Positions 36,801-48,424 are shown, counted from the stretch's first letter. The stretch is 64,000 nucleotides of DNA from Cacajao melanocephalus (GCA_963573385.1 CAUYLG010047118.1:62001-126000); one strand, 5' to 3'. The notes: generated by a model from the letters alone, not told the origin. Numbers and translations are program-made.

Positions 36801-36905
36801 TTTGGACAAGTACTTAAACTTTCTGAATCTTAGCTTTGTCTTTTGAAAAGTAGAGAAAGTATTTCTTCCTTTATAATTTTGTCATGAGGAGAAAAATTAA
36901 TAAGA
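36801..36905 (+). mobile_element. MIR SINE fragment, sense
   Basis: 'ggacaagtacttaaactttc' then 'tgaatcttagctttgtcttt' matches the sense MIR core, directly abutting an antisense MIR. Confidence 0.5.
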
Positions 36906-36908
36906 TAT

Positions 36909-37265
36909 GTTCTGAATGTAGATGCCCTCCAAAAATTATGTTGAAATCCTAACCTTCAAGGTGGTAGTATTAGACAGTGAGGCCTTTGGGAGGTAATTAT
37001 GTCATAAAGATAAGAGCATTCATAATCAGGACTTGTGCCTTTATAAAAAAGACCCGACAGAGCTAGCTTGTAGTTTCCATTATGTGAGGACACAGGTAGA
37101 AGGTACCATGTATGACCAGATAGGAGGTCGTCACTAGATACTGAATCTGCCTTGATCTTGACCTTCCTAGACTCTAGAACTGTGAAAAATAAATTCCTGT
37201 TATTTATAAGCCATCTAGTCTATTGTAAGCCACCTAGTCTAGTTACAGTAGCCTGAATAGAATGA
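36909..37265 (+). mobile_element. MaLR MLT1 LTR, sense
   Basis: Starts 'tgttctgaatgtagatgccc'. Then 'gaggcctttgggaggtaatt', 'gcctttataaaaaagacccg', 'tatgtgaggacacaggtaga' and 'gatactgaatctgccttgat', and the polyadenylation region 'gtgaaaaataaattcctgtt'. Length and order fit an MLT1 LTR. A 20-base piece 'taagcca(c/t)ctagtct' is duplicated in tandem at 37207-37245. Confidence 0.85.
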
Positions 37266-37555
37266 GTCAAATACAAAGCATCTAGTGGGTGATCGGTCGA
37301 TGTTCCTTGTCTTTAAGACAAGAACTGAAATCTCCAGGAATGACGTTTATTGACTGGCTCTCAATAAAAATAGAGCTGAGATTTAAGTCCTTATTTCAGA
37401 TTTTCAAGTTTTATGGAAATTGGTCAAAAAAGAAAACTTGCAACACTAAAAATATGTATCCTTTTCCAAAACAAGGGCAAGAAGATAGGATGATTTAATT
37501 TAAAATGATTTCTCTAGGAGTCAAAAGAGGGGATAAGTCAAAAATTAAGAAGTAG

Positions 37556-37861
<306 letters not shown>

Positions 37862-37876
37862 TAAGAAGTAGAGTTT

Positions 37877-38799
37877 TAAATGAACAAACAACATAAATTT
37901 ATAGTCATTGGGATAGAAATGCAACCAACTGCTTTTCCTTGTATGCCTGATTGCCGACAAGTGTGCAGCTCTATTGGACGTACAGGGAATACTGTGGTCT
38001 TCCGAACCAGGATGGGCTTCATAGACAAGTAAACAGTGCATTTGCACAGGGCCTTATGCCTAGAACAGTTCCATGCTTGGTTAAATGCTCTACTATTATT
38101 GTCTTGAAATTCTTCTACTTTGTGAGCAAGAGACCCTTATTTTCATTTTGTACTTAACCCAACAAATTATGTATCCAGTCTCGATGGAACCTTTGGTGCT
38201 CCCAGCTCAACTCACTGAAATGCCCTCAGTCCAGTGAACACATTCCCAGGAGATGCCTTGGAATGCTACATTAGCAGATTTCTCTTTTCCTTTTGTTTTT
38301 GTTAGCAAGCAATCGTCCATTCATTTTTTGAAGTTATGTATAATGCATGCTGTATATACAGCTCTAGGTGTGTAAGGATGAAAGTAATATAGTTAAAAGG
38401 GGCCTGGATATTTTTTTAAGAAGGAAAAATAACAGCACCATGTCCAAAATGTATGTGGTAAGGAAAATAATATTTTGAAATAACTTTTTAGAGAGAAGTT
38501 TTAAATTTCTGCTTAGGAGTAGCTTTGAGTAGGGTCTGGATATCAGTGTTTTCTTAAAATACTGCCGTTCTTTCTAAAGTGTGATCAGGATTGAGAACCA
38601 CTGAGTTATAAATTTTCTGGAAAAAGTGGATGTTCCTGGTGAGCACTTATAGCACATTTCTTCAGAAATCCTCTAGAGCATTTGTGTGTAATCAAGTATT
38701 CCTGGGTAACTACAGCTTTGCATACAGTAGGTGCTTAGCCAAATTTTATTGACAGATGGGAAATCAAATATAACTTTAATTTCTTTGTTAAGAAACATG
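37877..38799. other. Single-copy DNA with two short old repeat tails
   Basis: 'gtgatcaggattgagaacca' near 38580 looks like the end of a MER5/hAT element, and 'acagtaggtgcttagccaaa' near 38727 like an L2 3' tail. Otherwise nothing is recognised. Confidence 0.45.
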
Positions 38800-40180
38800 C
38801 ACATGATCCGCACCTAAGTTTTTTGGCCTTAAAAATAGTTTTTCAACCCCTGGACAAATATTTGCAAGGTGATACTTTTAAAATTTTCATTTATAATAGC
38901 ATCAAATAAGTCTAACAAAGAAGTTTTAGGATTGTTATACTGAAAACTACATCATATTCCTGGGGGAAAATAAAGAAGGCCTAGGTAAATGACAGCTATA
39001 CAACGTTCATGGATTGGAAGACTTTATATTGCTAACATGCCATTTATTCCCAAATTGGTCTATAAATGCAATGCAATTTCAGTGGAAATCCCAATAGGCT
39101 TTTCTATAGAAATTATTAAGGTGATTCTAAGTGCGAAGAATCTAACATGCCCAAAACAATTTTGAAAAAAGACTGAGAAAGAATAACAAATTTGGGGAGG
39201 AGCCATACTACCTAATTTTGAGACTTACAAAACTTCAGTAATTAAGGCAATGTATATTGGTTAAAGAATAGGTAAATAAATAAAGGAAATAGAGTAGAGT
39301 TTGCAAATAGGCATATATATAAAATCAATTGATTTTCAATAAAGATGCCAAGGAAATTCAATGAAAAAAGAATACTATTTTTCATAAATGGATCTAGGTC
39401 AACTGGATAGCCACCCTTGATCCCTGTCACCATACAAAACATTAATTTGAAATAAATCTGAAAATGATCATAGGCCTCTGCATAAAACAAAAACTATAAA
39501 ATCTCTAGAAGCTATGCAACCTTGGGTTGGGCAAAGCTGCTGCTTTTTCTTTTCTTTTTTTTTTTTCCCCCAACTTTTATTTTAGATTCAGAGGGTACAT
39601 ATGCACATTTGTTACAGGGGTAAATGTTACCTGCGGATTTGGTATACAGATAATTCTATCACCCAGATAATCAGCGTGGTACTCAATAGATAGTTTTTCG
39701 GTCCTCACCCTTCTCCCAACCTCCACCTTCAAGTAGGCCCTGATGTCTGTTGTTCCCTTCTTTGTGTCCATGTGTACTCAGTTTAGCTCTCACTTATGAG
39801 AACAAGTGGTATGTGGTTTTCTGTTTCTGTATTAATTCACTTCAGATAATGGCCTCCAGGTCCATCCACGTCGCAGCAAGTGACATTAACTTATTCTTTT
39901 TATGGCTGTGTGGTATACCATGAAATGTACCACATTTTCTTTATCCAGTCCACCACTGATGGGCATCTTGGTTCATTCCATGTCTTTGCTATTGTCAATA
40001 GAGACAAAGCTTCTTACTAGGGCATAAGACATTGCTAACCATAAAATAAAAATATGATACATTTACCCAATCAAAATTTAGATGTATTTTTCAAAATAGC
40101 AGAAAACTAAAAGCCAAGCCACAGATTGGGAAAAAATATTTGTGTGTGAAGAATGATTAGACAGATACAATGCTGCTGGT
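38800..40180 (+). mobile_element. Old L1M ORF2 C-terminal region, sense, interrupted
   Basis: Sense L1M blocks: 'cgttcatggattggaagact' (39004), 'aatgcaatttcagtggaaat' (39071), 'ggaggagccatactacctaa', 'caactggatagccacccttg' (39399) and 'ataaaatctctagaagctat'. The series resumes after the inserted L1 with 'gattgggaaaaaatatttgt' (40124). Frames are broken throughout. Confidence 0.85.
39543..40002 (-). mobile_element. 5'-truncated L1 3' end inserted into the L1M
   Basis: Poly-T (about 39541-39566), then the reverse complement of an L1 3' UTR and ORF2 end: 'gagggtacatatgcacattt', 'cttcaagtaggccctgatgt' and 'ccatgtctttgctattgtca'. The host L1M continues on both sides. A rough duplication 'caaagctgct'/'caaagcttct' flanks it. 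It is younger than its host. Confidence 0.9.
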
Positions 40181-40189
40181 GTTAAAAAT

Positions 40190-40408
40190 CAAGAAAGAGG
40201 ATAACAAATGAAGGAACGTGAGTGGTTTCTAGAAGCTGGAATAGTCAAGGGAACAGACTGAAACACAGCCCTGCCCACAGTCTTGATGTCAGCCCAGTGA
40301 GACTTGTGTCACACTTATAACCTACAAGACTACAAGGTAGTACATATGTGTTGTTCTGAGCCTCTAAGTTTGTCATAATTGTCATGGCAGCAGTATAAAG
40401 CTAATACA
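40190..40408 (+). mobile_element. MaLR MLT1-type LTR 3' half, sense
   Basis: 'gaaacacagccctgcccaca', 'cttgatgtcagcccagtgag', 'ttgttctgagcctctaagtt' and 'gcagcagtataaagctaata' are the 3' half of an MLT1-type LTR. Confidence 0.7.
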
Positions 40409-40910
40409 ATTCTTTAGGATTTTATTTGTAAACAATTGTGTTGTCTTTGCATAAACACAGTTTTACTTCTTCCTTTGTAATCTTTATGACTATTCTTGGA
40501 TTTCCTTATTACACTGTATGGGAACTTCAGTACAATGCTGAACAGAAAAGGTGAGCTCAGACATTCTTGTCTGTTTCTTATCTTTGGGGAAAGCATGCAG
40601 CCTTACACTATTCATTAGGATATTAGCTGTAGGCTTTTTGTGGTTGCTCTTTATCCGATCGAGAAAATTTTCCTCTTTTCCTGGTTTGCTAAGAGTGGTT
40701 TACCATGGAGGTGTTAAATTTTGTCAAGTGTTTTTCCTGCAGGTATTGAGATGATTATGACTTTACCTCCTTTTTTTTTCTGCCAATGTGGAAAATAACT
40801 CATGAATTTTTGAATGTTGAGCCAACTTTGCAGTTTTGAAATTAATTCCTATTTTATATATTGGCGGATTTGAATTGCTAAATTTTGTTGAGAATATTTT
40901 TACTCAAGTT

Positions 40911-41462
40911 TTGTAATCTGCATAACAAATTACAAAAAATGTAGTAATTTAAAGTAACCTATTACCTCACATTTTCTGTGAGTCAAGAGCTGGTCATAGT
41001 CTAATTGGATCCTAGGCTTAGAGTCTCACAAGGTATTGACCATGCTATATTCTCATTGGAAGGCTAAACTAGGCAAGGATCTGCTTCCAAGCCTGGTTAG
41101 GTTATTAGGATAATTTATTCTCTTACAGTTGTTCAGCTGAGGGTCTCTACTTGCTGGCTGTTGTCTGAAGGCTGTGTTCAGCTCTTTACGACCACTCTCA
41201 CTTCTTTGCCACATGGACCTCCCAACATGGCTACTTCTTCAAAGCCAGCTTAGAAATATCTCTGGAGTGAGTCTCCTAGGAAGACATAGTCTTAAATAAT
41301 GTGATGAAGTAGTAAGAGTGACATCCCACCACCTTTGGCATATTTTATCGATTAGAAGCAAGTCACAGTTCCCACCTGCACTCCAGGGAGGGGAGAAGAT
41401 GATATCAGGGCATGAACACCAGGAGGCAAGACTACCCTAGACTTGTTTGTCACGGCCTGTGT
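40911..41462 (+). mobile_element. LTR-like repeat inserted into the L1M
   Basis: 'tgcataacaaattacaaaaa' at the left end, 'gcttagagtctcacaaggta', 'tctacttgctggctgttgtc', 'tctttgccacatggacctcc' and 'cttcaaagccagcttagaaa' match a common mammalian repeat with LTR layout, related to families A and B of this window. It interrupts the antisense L1M. Confidence 0.6.
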
Positions 41463-41522
41463 GCTCATGAGAGATATTAGCCTATCATTTTTGGTCTTCT
41501 AATGTCTTTATCAGGTTGTGTT

Positions 41523-41569
41523 GTTAGAGTTATATAGGTCACTTTTGTTATTAGAGTTATACAGGTCAC
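41523..41569 (+). repeat. Short tandem duplication, 27-bp period
   Basis: 'gttagagttatataggtcac' at 41523-41542 recurs as 'attagagttatacaggtcac' at 41550-41569, inside L1M ORF2. Confidence 0.93.
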
Positions 41570-42014
41570 GTGGAAGATTTATTCATTTGTGTCTTTTTTT
41601 CATTCATCCTTTGTAATGTTCCTAGTTTCTTGGTAGAATTTCAGCAGAATTAAATTGTTCAAAAAATGTATAATGAATTTCTTTCAACTTCCAAACAATG
41701 ATTGATTGATCTAGGTTAGTAAATTAACAGCTGATGCAGTAAGGTACATACTGGTAGTGGCAGTTGGGTCTTATTGTGTAGTTCTTGTACATGAAATAAT
41801 TTAAGAGAAAGTTTTTTTTTTCTTTTGATTCTCACCAGCTCTACACAGGAGTAGATAAATCACATATAAGCCACCATATGCATATTAAACTCTTGGGTTC
41901 AGAAGGTTGGTATATCTTTACCCTAAGTCAAAGATTGGACACTGGACATTCCTTCTACAATGCAGTAATTGTTTAATATAAAGGTGTGCTCATAGTTAAG
42001 CTGAAGGTGGTAAG

Positions 42015-42265
42015 AGTTGAGCCCTAGAGTCAATCAGACTCTGCTTAAACTAAGACACTGCCTTTTACTAGTTTAATAACTTTGGGAGTTATTTATAATA
42101 TTAATAACAACTCTAATGCCCTCTTTCTTCATCTGTAAAATTAGGACAATAGTATATTGATTTCAAAGACTTTTGGGAGAATTAAATGAGATAATTCCTG
42201 CATAATGCTCAGCATAGGTTTTGACACATAATAAACCTTAGTAAATGTTAGCAATTACTATTACT
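42015..42265 (+). mobile_element. MIR SINE, sense
   Basis: 'tctgcttaaactaagacact', 'tttcttcatctgtaaaatta', 'ggagaattaaatgagataat' and 'acataataaaccttagtaaa' run through the whole sense MIR. Confidence 0.85.
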
Positions 42266-42282
42266 GCTCTTGTAAAGGGGAA

Positions 42283-42440
42283 ATAGTGTGGACCTTGGAA
42301 TCAAACAGACCTGGCACCATTTACTAGGTATGTGACCTTGTGCAAGCTAGTTGACTTATCTGAGCTTCAGTTTCTTCATTTCTAAAATGACAAACAGAAT
42401 AAGTACTTTTTAGGATTGTCATTTAGCATACTGCCTTTTG
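42283..42440 (+). mobile_element. Second MIR SINE, sense
   Basis: 'ttggaatcaaacagacctgg', 'aggtatgtgaccttgtgcaa' and 'gagcttcagtttcttcattt' restart the MIR sequence directly after the first copy. Confidence 0.85.
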
Positions 42441-43214
42441 TCCGTAAGGTACTTTTAAAAGCTTTTACATTAGGTATTTAAAAAGGTGAATTTTCTTCCT
42501 CATATTTTCTCCAGTACTCTCTTAGCAGTTTTATTACATACAACGGTGGCAGCTGGTTTCTTGTTGACTTAGTAAAGACATAGCTAGTCTGCTGTTACAA
42601 AAGACCATGAAAGGAAAAAATGACAGAATTATCTCTTCCATGTAAGAGGCTAGTATGTAGCCTGATATCAGAGATGTAGTCTCCTTCCATGCTGTTGCTC
42701 TGTCCTCCTCCGCGTTACAACTTCTGTTGTAATATGGGAGGGAAGGAAAGGAAGAAAAGATCATACTTCTTTATTTTGAGGAATTTTTCCAGAAGTCATA
42801 TACTTTCCTTCTGCTAATACTCTACTGGCCAGAACCTAGTTGTCTGACCACAGCTGCTTTCAAGCGAAGGAGGTGTTACCTTTGGCTCGGGATGATGATG
42901 GGGTGGTAGGTGGGACTCTTAGTCACTGCCAAAATACATTTCTAGCCTAATCCTACCAGATGAAATGAAGGCAAGAGATTGGATTTCCTTCCAAAGTGGT
43001 AGAGGTGCATTTCCTAGGCGATGAGTAGAAAGACCATACAATTGTTCAAAAGATGAAAACTGGTATACTTGCAAGACTGATCCTACGTTTGGTCATTAAC
43101 AGGGCTTAACCTGACTGTGGCTGCTTTTGTTTCTCATTTCTCTCCTTTATTACAATTGGATGATCTAAGTTACCTATTATCTTCAACTTTCATTAAGCAC
43201 AGAAACAACTCTTT
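42441..43214. other. Single-copy DNA, nothing recognised
   Basis: No repeat or gene is recognised. The 76-aa minus frame 42534-42764 has no motif. Confidence 0.45.
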
Positions 43215-43480
43215 TTCTGCTCCTTGCCTCAGAGTCAATGAATTGATCAATAAGTAGTTACTGAGCTTTTAGAATTCATTTCTTTATGCATCCATTCTCT
43301 CATTTATATACATTCCATAAGTATGCATTGGATTTTTACTTTGAAGTATATTCTTGGAATATTAATGCATTCTAGACATGATCTCAGGCCTCAGGGAACT
43401 CTCATTTAGTAATTGAAAGAGAGAAGCATTGAAAAGATCACAACACAGTGTGGTAGGTGCTGAGAAAGAATTAAGCACAG
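43215..43480 (-). mobile_element. L2 LINE 3' end, antisense
   Basis: 'aataagtagttactgagctt', 'attctagacatgatctcagg', 'cctcagggaactctcattta' and 'gtgtggtaggtgctgagaaa' follow the L2 3' end in reverse complement. Confidence 0.6.
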
Positions 43481-44694
43481 GGTGTTATAAAAGCCCATTG
43501 GAGAACTACAAAGAGGAAAGCTAGCCTCTGAACTGAATCCATTGTTCTGATGGATGAATGTGATGAATTCAAGAGAAACATAGGACCTGGTCTTGTTTTC
43601 TGGGCACTCTCTATCAGAACGCTCAGAGAATGAACGGTCTCTTTGAAACCACACCTCATCAAGTGCTTAAGGGTTCTAAGATCTGCAGGCACTCAGAGAA
43701 GAGACAGATCCATAAAGACTGAAGCAGACAGCAAACGCTTTTGAATAAGTGAAGTGTCAAAGGTCTGGATACATTTAAAACTATGAGAATGGCATTCTGG
43801 TGTGAGAGCTGTTGGAACAAAGTCATGGTGCATGCTGGGCTCCTGAATCAGGAAAATGGACTAGAGTCTATTAATTGAGTTTCCTTCAAATGGCACATAT
43901 CTTATTTTTTGGTCTTGAGACGACTTTAGAATAATTCCCAGTAACTTCTGCCCTGTCCTGTGTGGCTTCTCACTAAATACAGTTGACAGAAATGGACAAT
44001 GGCAGAATTGTGTTTAATGCTGCTAAGATTTCCATTCTGAGTTGGCAGCTTCAGTATATAATTTTCTCAGATAAAAAAATCTTTTGGCTTGGGATTTTGC
44101 CAAAAATTACTTTCCCCCAATTAGATTCTAGTTTGATGTAATCATTGCTTAAAATTGTCGCAAATTGAAACCATCTAACAGCCAATTTTGGAAAGAAGAA
44201 GATGGGAAGCATTTAACACACTATAGATAGTCCATTTATTGAGTGTGTGATCCAAGAACAGGAGAATAGCAGAACTCTCAGTGTGTTCTGCCTTGGACAC
44301 AAGAGTGTCAGTGAGTTTCATGACAGGGTGTTCTTCACCAGCAGATCCTTTTGTTGGCTTAGCACAAATCAAGCCTTCAGAGGCAGCACAATGTGATCAT
44401 ATCTTAAGAAACCAAGTTTGAATGTTCATTGGATATTCTTCTTTCTGTTCATTGTACAGACATCGTTGGGGCTCAGAAAACAATACCCCGACGTGTGATG
44501 CTTTGGCTTGCTGGGTACTTTGAATTAAAGGAAATTGGAGGCGCATTGGAAACTGCCTCAGAATCAAGGTCTTTCTAACTTTCCCTTCCTTCTTCCCCCA
44601 AGCACAGGGAAGAATTCTTTTTGACATTTCCATATCTGACTGAGGATAGTTCTTCCAAAAGAAACACAATTGCCTTCAATCTCCTGCCTGAAAT
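43481..44694. other. Single-copy DNA, nothing recognised
   Basis: No transposon is recognised. Minus-strand frames at 43406-43692, 44175-44372 and 44397-44669 are short and without known motifs. Confidence 0.45.
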
Positions 44695-45172
44695 CTCATT
44701 AAGCAGGAAAGATTAATTACCAAAGAAGAAACTAAAGTTGGCCCTTTACCCATCTGGGCAGAATTTCATCTATTCTCCTGAGGGATATTACCTGAGAAGT
44801 ATCTGTGTAAGAAGATAACCTTTGTTTGCAGTGCAATTCTGCCCCTCCCCTTCCCATAACTTGCTGCCACTTCCCCCAGAGCCCAGAGATACTTTGTCTC
44901 AGGCTATTGTATGTTCTTTGAGCTGATTAATTTCCCCTAAAATTCATTTATTCTTCCTCTAAAATTTCCCACAACCCCAATTTTCCTCTCCTCTATGAAA
45001 AGGGTATTTAAGCTTCAACCTTCTGGCCTTCCTTTGAGTTTCATACTTTGGGTGACTCCTGTACTTTAATAACTTTGTATGTCTTTTCCCCTGTCAATCT
45101 GTCTTTTGTCAGTTTGTTTTATAGACATAAATTCTCAAACTTTCAGGGGTAGAAGGAAAGTTTCTTTTGTCC
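44695..45172 (+). mobile_element. Solo LTR of a class I endogenous retrovirus
   Basis: U3 is pyrimidine-rich ('ctgcccctccccttcccata'). There is a TATA-like 'gggtatttaagc' at 45002-45013, a 'ggccttcctttgagtttcat' block after it, a polyadenylation-type 'ctttaataac', and the U5 block 'gtcaatctgtcttttgtcag' at 45093-45112 followed by 'tcaggggtagaaggaaagtt'. This is the layout of an ERV1 (MER4-group-like) LTR. No internal viral sequence or second LTR is nearby, so it is a solo LTR. Edges are approximate. Confidence 0.7.
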
Positions 45173-45294
45173 TTAGAGCATCTTATAGAAGGGCTAGCCA
45201 GAGCATGTTATGGAACTGGGCCATATCCTAGCTCCTCAAACAGTGACTGAGAACTAGCTCTCTGAATGGAATGTGGAGAAGGGTGTGACTCCAC

Positions 45295-45370
45295 TGGTTG
45301 GTGCTAAATGAATGGAGGTTCATGGCACATGGTAGTTACTCATTAGATTTATGAATGAATGAACATTACT
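45295..45370 (+). mobile_element. L2 3' tail, sense
   Basis: 'tcatggcacatggtagttac' and 'attagatttatgaatgaatg' match the L2 3' end. Confidence 0.55.
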
Positions 45371-46199
45371 GGGTCAGAATATCCCCTACTCATGACAAGA
45401 TGGGCTTCTCTTCTTCCAAATATTTCTCTTTGAGTTCAGTGTGGAACTTTTGGGATGGAGTACTGCCTTCTTCTTGGGTATTCATTTTTAAGAAAATATT
45501 AGCAGAAATGTCACGAAGTTCCGTAGAACCCATCTGTCCTTTCACGTCTTGCTTTAGGCTTTATTAGCTGGGACCACAGAAGCCTTTAGCATAGGACTAG
45601 TTTAGCTCCACAACTGAAGTGATTGCCTTATGAGCACTATGTTGATATCCTAGATATTATAAGGTTTTCCCACATGGTAGAGGGAACATAGACACTCTCT
45701 GGCCCTGTGTGAGCTGCATGAATTATTTCATCTGCCCCTTTGTGGCGGTTCTTTCCTTGACCTCAGATAGTTTCCTCACACATTGGTGCTATTTGGGGGT
45801 GGGAATGAGTGTTCCTGTGCAGATCTTTGGACCACTCTCTCTGTTCAGCTCGCTTTTCTCCAACACTGCCATGCAGACTCAATCAACCTCAGCCTCTCAG
45901 AACTCCCAAGCCTGTCTCTTCAAATCGGGAAAACCACTGACTGCCATCTGGGTTCTCTCTTCCTAGAATATGGTCTAGAATTGCTTTCCAGGCAAAAAGT
46001 GGGGGCAATCATAGGGCTCACCTCATTTGTTTCACCTCTCTCAGGGATCACTGTCCCAAGCTGCCTGTTGTTCAACAGCTGAAACTATTGTTTCATATAT
46101 TTTTTTCTGATTGCTTTAGTTGTTTTATGTGGAAATGTAAATCTGAATGCAGTTATTCCATCTTGATTGAAAGAGGAAGTCAGCACATAAAAATTTATG
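45371..46199. other. Single-copy DNA, nothing recognised
   Basis: Two overlapping + strand frames (45709-45966 and 45783-46082) are in different frames and show no known motif. Confidence 0.45.
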
Positions 46200-46400
46200 T
46201 AGAAGACCATTCATCAAAGCATGATGTTTATGAAAAATAATTGAAAATAGGCAAAAGACAAGCATATATACATGCTATGTAGTATAATGGATATACATAT
46301 ATATGCATTTTACAAACATGTTCAGAGAAAAAAATGATTTGAAAGCAAATACACTAAAATGTTAATAATGCCCTATTTTACAAATTTTTTATAACCAATA
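46200..46400 (+). mobile_element. Probable old L1M 3' fragment, sense
   Basis: 'agcatgatgtttatgaaaaa', 'atatatgcattttacaaaca' and 'caaatacactaaaatgttaa' resemble the sense L1M 3' end. The match is weak. Confidence 0.4.
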
Positions 46401-46544
46401 TATAAAAATTATGGAAATATTAACGAAACTTTTAAACAGTGGACATTTCAGTTAAAAACTAGCAAAGCTAAGCTTTACCATGTCAAGATATTGATCTGGC
46501 AATCTACTTTTAATGAACATAATAATAATTATAAAAAATACAAA

Positions 46545-46765
46545 TAGTTCTCTTTTATTTGCCAAGCACTGTTTTGTGTGCTTCTTACATATTAATCATT
46601 TAATCCTCAGTCCTGTAAATAGTAATAATTCAGTTTCCATTGAGGAAATGGAGACACAGAGAATTGAAGTCACTTTTCACAGCTGTAAATGGTGTGACCA
46701 GGATTTGGCTCCAGGCAGTGTGGGTGCAGAATCTGTTCTTCATCACCATGCCTTGCTCCCTAGGA
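46545..46765 (-). mobile_element. MIR SINE, antisense
   Basis: 'ttgccaagcactgttttgtg', 'ttgaggaaatggagacacag' and 'ggtgtgaccaggatttggct' follow the reverse-complement MIR almost end to end. Confidence 0.85.
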
Positions 46766-48255
46766 CCATGGGGTTTGAAAGGGCTGAACTGATTTATTGA
46801 CCAATCCTGGGGGAGAGCCCCAGATGATTTGACCAGAGATCAGCAAAAAGACATGGAGATGCTCCATTGCAAAAGAGGGGTCTCTGTCCCAAAACTCTGA
46901 GGATGGAGGTCATGGCAGAATGGCTGCCAGGCACATCACATTAGCCAAACAGCTAATGTACTAGAGCCACAAGTTGAACCCAGAATTAGCTGCTTCACTT
47001 GTGTCTTGTGTTTTTCCAGCCCTAACCATGTGCCCCTCACCACATGATTGTCAGTCTGACATTCAGAGATAGGAGACCTAACTTTGTTTTCTTGCACTTT
47101 ACCAACTAGATAGAACAAATATGGTGGTGGGGTGATGGGGGAGGGGCGGGTGGCTGGTGAGGATAGAAGTCCGGGGGGCTGTTCAAGATTGACACACTAA
47201 AAATGAAGTGATTTACCTTCAACCAAGACCCTTCTTGGGGCCCCAGGGACCACACTCCCCAGCAAATCTGAGCAGAGAGAAAAAGGGCTGACACAGACCC
47301 TGCAGAATGTCCATCTAGGCAGGGCTTCCCGTACACTGACACCCTGGGGTTATTATTGCTTTGAGTATGTGAGATCACTCAGAATGGAATGCCTCATTAT
47401 AGGTTTAAACCCAAGCTATAAATCAAATATTTTTCCTTTAATATGGGGAAGTTTCAGATTATTTTCAAGAACACCTGGTGCAAAGTGAGGTAATCTTTCG
47501 TGGTAAAGAGGATGAATAATTTAAACTGCATTCCCATAAATTTCTTTAACCTGGAAGGAAGGCTTTAAAGCTATCTGCATACATAGCACGTCTGACTTTT
47601 CCTTTGAATAATGTGTGAAGTGTTTTAAACAGACCAGCAAATTCACAGGGTTTTAAAGCTTCCTGCAGATTCGGCCTTGCAGCCAGACAAGTGTCGAAAA
47701 TTATTGAGGATTATGTTCTTAATTTAATGAAATGTTCTTTTTTTTCTTCATCCAGAGAGATCTTGTTTACAATCATTTCTTCATTCTGTGTCTCAAACTT
47801 CCAGTTTGCAGAGAAAGAAAAATCAATATGAATAGCTTAGTGCTGACAAATGAGGCTCCAATTACCAATACTTACATGCAATATGGCAAAGATTTTTGTC
47901 CAGTTAGCTCTACTTTTTTGCATTTTCTTAATGGTGTTTGGCATAGATGGACCTAGTTATTATTCATAGCTATATCTGGAAGCATGGTTTTCCTCTGCTG
48001 TTGCTTCCAAATGTGCTACTGATTTTAAAAAGAAATTATTTTGAAGATGAGAATCAACAACTCTTTACACAAGATTCTTTAAGTTTGCCAAATAAGAACA
48101 TTTGATTTTAGATTTTGCATTATCTTTTTGGCTCAAATAATAAAAGAACGGCTGGAGAAGCATCCCCCAGTGGACAATGGGGACCAGATAATAGTCTCTT
48201 AATAAGCCATTAACATTCTGATGCTAGATTTGATTATATCTACTGTTATGTTAAA
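46766..48255. other. Single-copy block with G-quadruplex motif
   Basis: About 1.5 kb without a recognised repeat. It carries a G-quadruplex motif at 47129-47150 and an AT-rich, homeodomain-site-like stretch ('gttcttaatttaatgaaatg', 47714-47733). No exon is convincing. It is a candidate conserved non-coding element. Confidence 0.5.
47129..47150 (+). other. G-quadruplex motif
   Basis: Four G runs (4, 5, 4 and 3 G's) separated by loops of TGAT, A and C. This meets the strict G3+N1-7 rule. Confidence 0.9.
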
Positions 48256-48256
48256 C

Positions 48257-48422
48257 CAGTGCTTTTCAAACTTTAATGTACACGGAGTCCTTTGGGGAAC
48301 TTATTAAGACGCAGATTTTGTCTCAGTAGGTCTAGGAGGGGCCCAAGAATCTACATTTCCAACAGGCTCTTAGCTGTTGTAGATGCTGCTGGTCCATGAG
48401 AAGCAAGGATTAAAGCACTTTT
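48257..48422 (+). mobile_element. MER5A-type hAT DNA transposon
   Basis: 'cagtgcttttcaaactttaa' left end, then 'ttattaagacgcagattttg', 'tctcagtaggtctaggaggg', 'gcccaagaatctacatttcc' and 'gatgctgctggtccatgaga' follow MER5A closely. Confidence 0.88.
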
Positions 48423-48424
48423 GT

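Larger units (their letters stand above)
40411..41700 (-). mobile_element. Old L1M ORF2 fragment, antisense, interrupted
   Basis: 'ggttgctctttatccgatcg' (40643), 'gtgtttttcctgcaggtatt' (40728) and 'attgctaaattttgttgaga' (40875), then after the inserted LTR 'gctcatgagagatattagcc' (41462) and 'ttggtcttctaatgtcttta' (41492) continue the same reverse-complement ORF2. The two halves belong to one element. Confidence 0.75.

Noticed and set aside
44695..45172. Possibility of a full provirus around the class I LTR
   Set aside because: No second LTR, primer-binding site or internal viral coding sequence is seen within several kilobases on either side.
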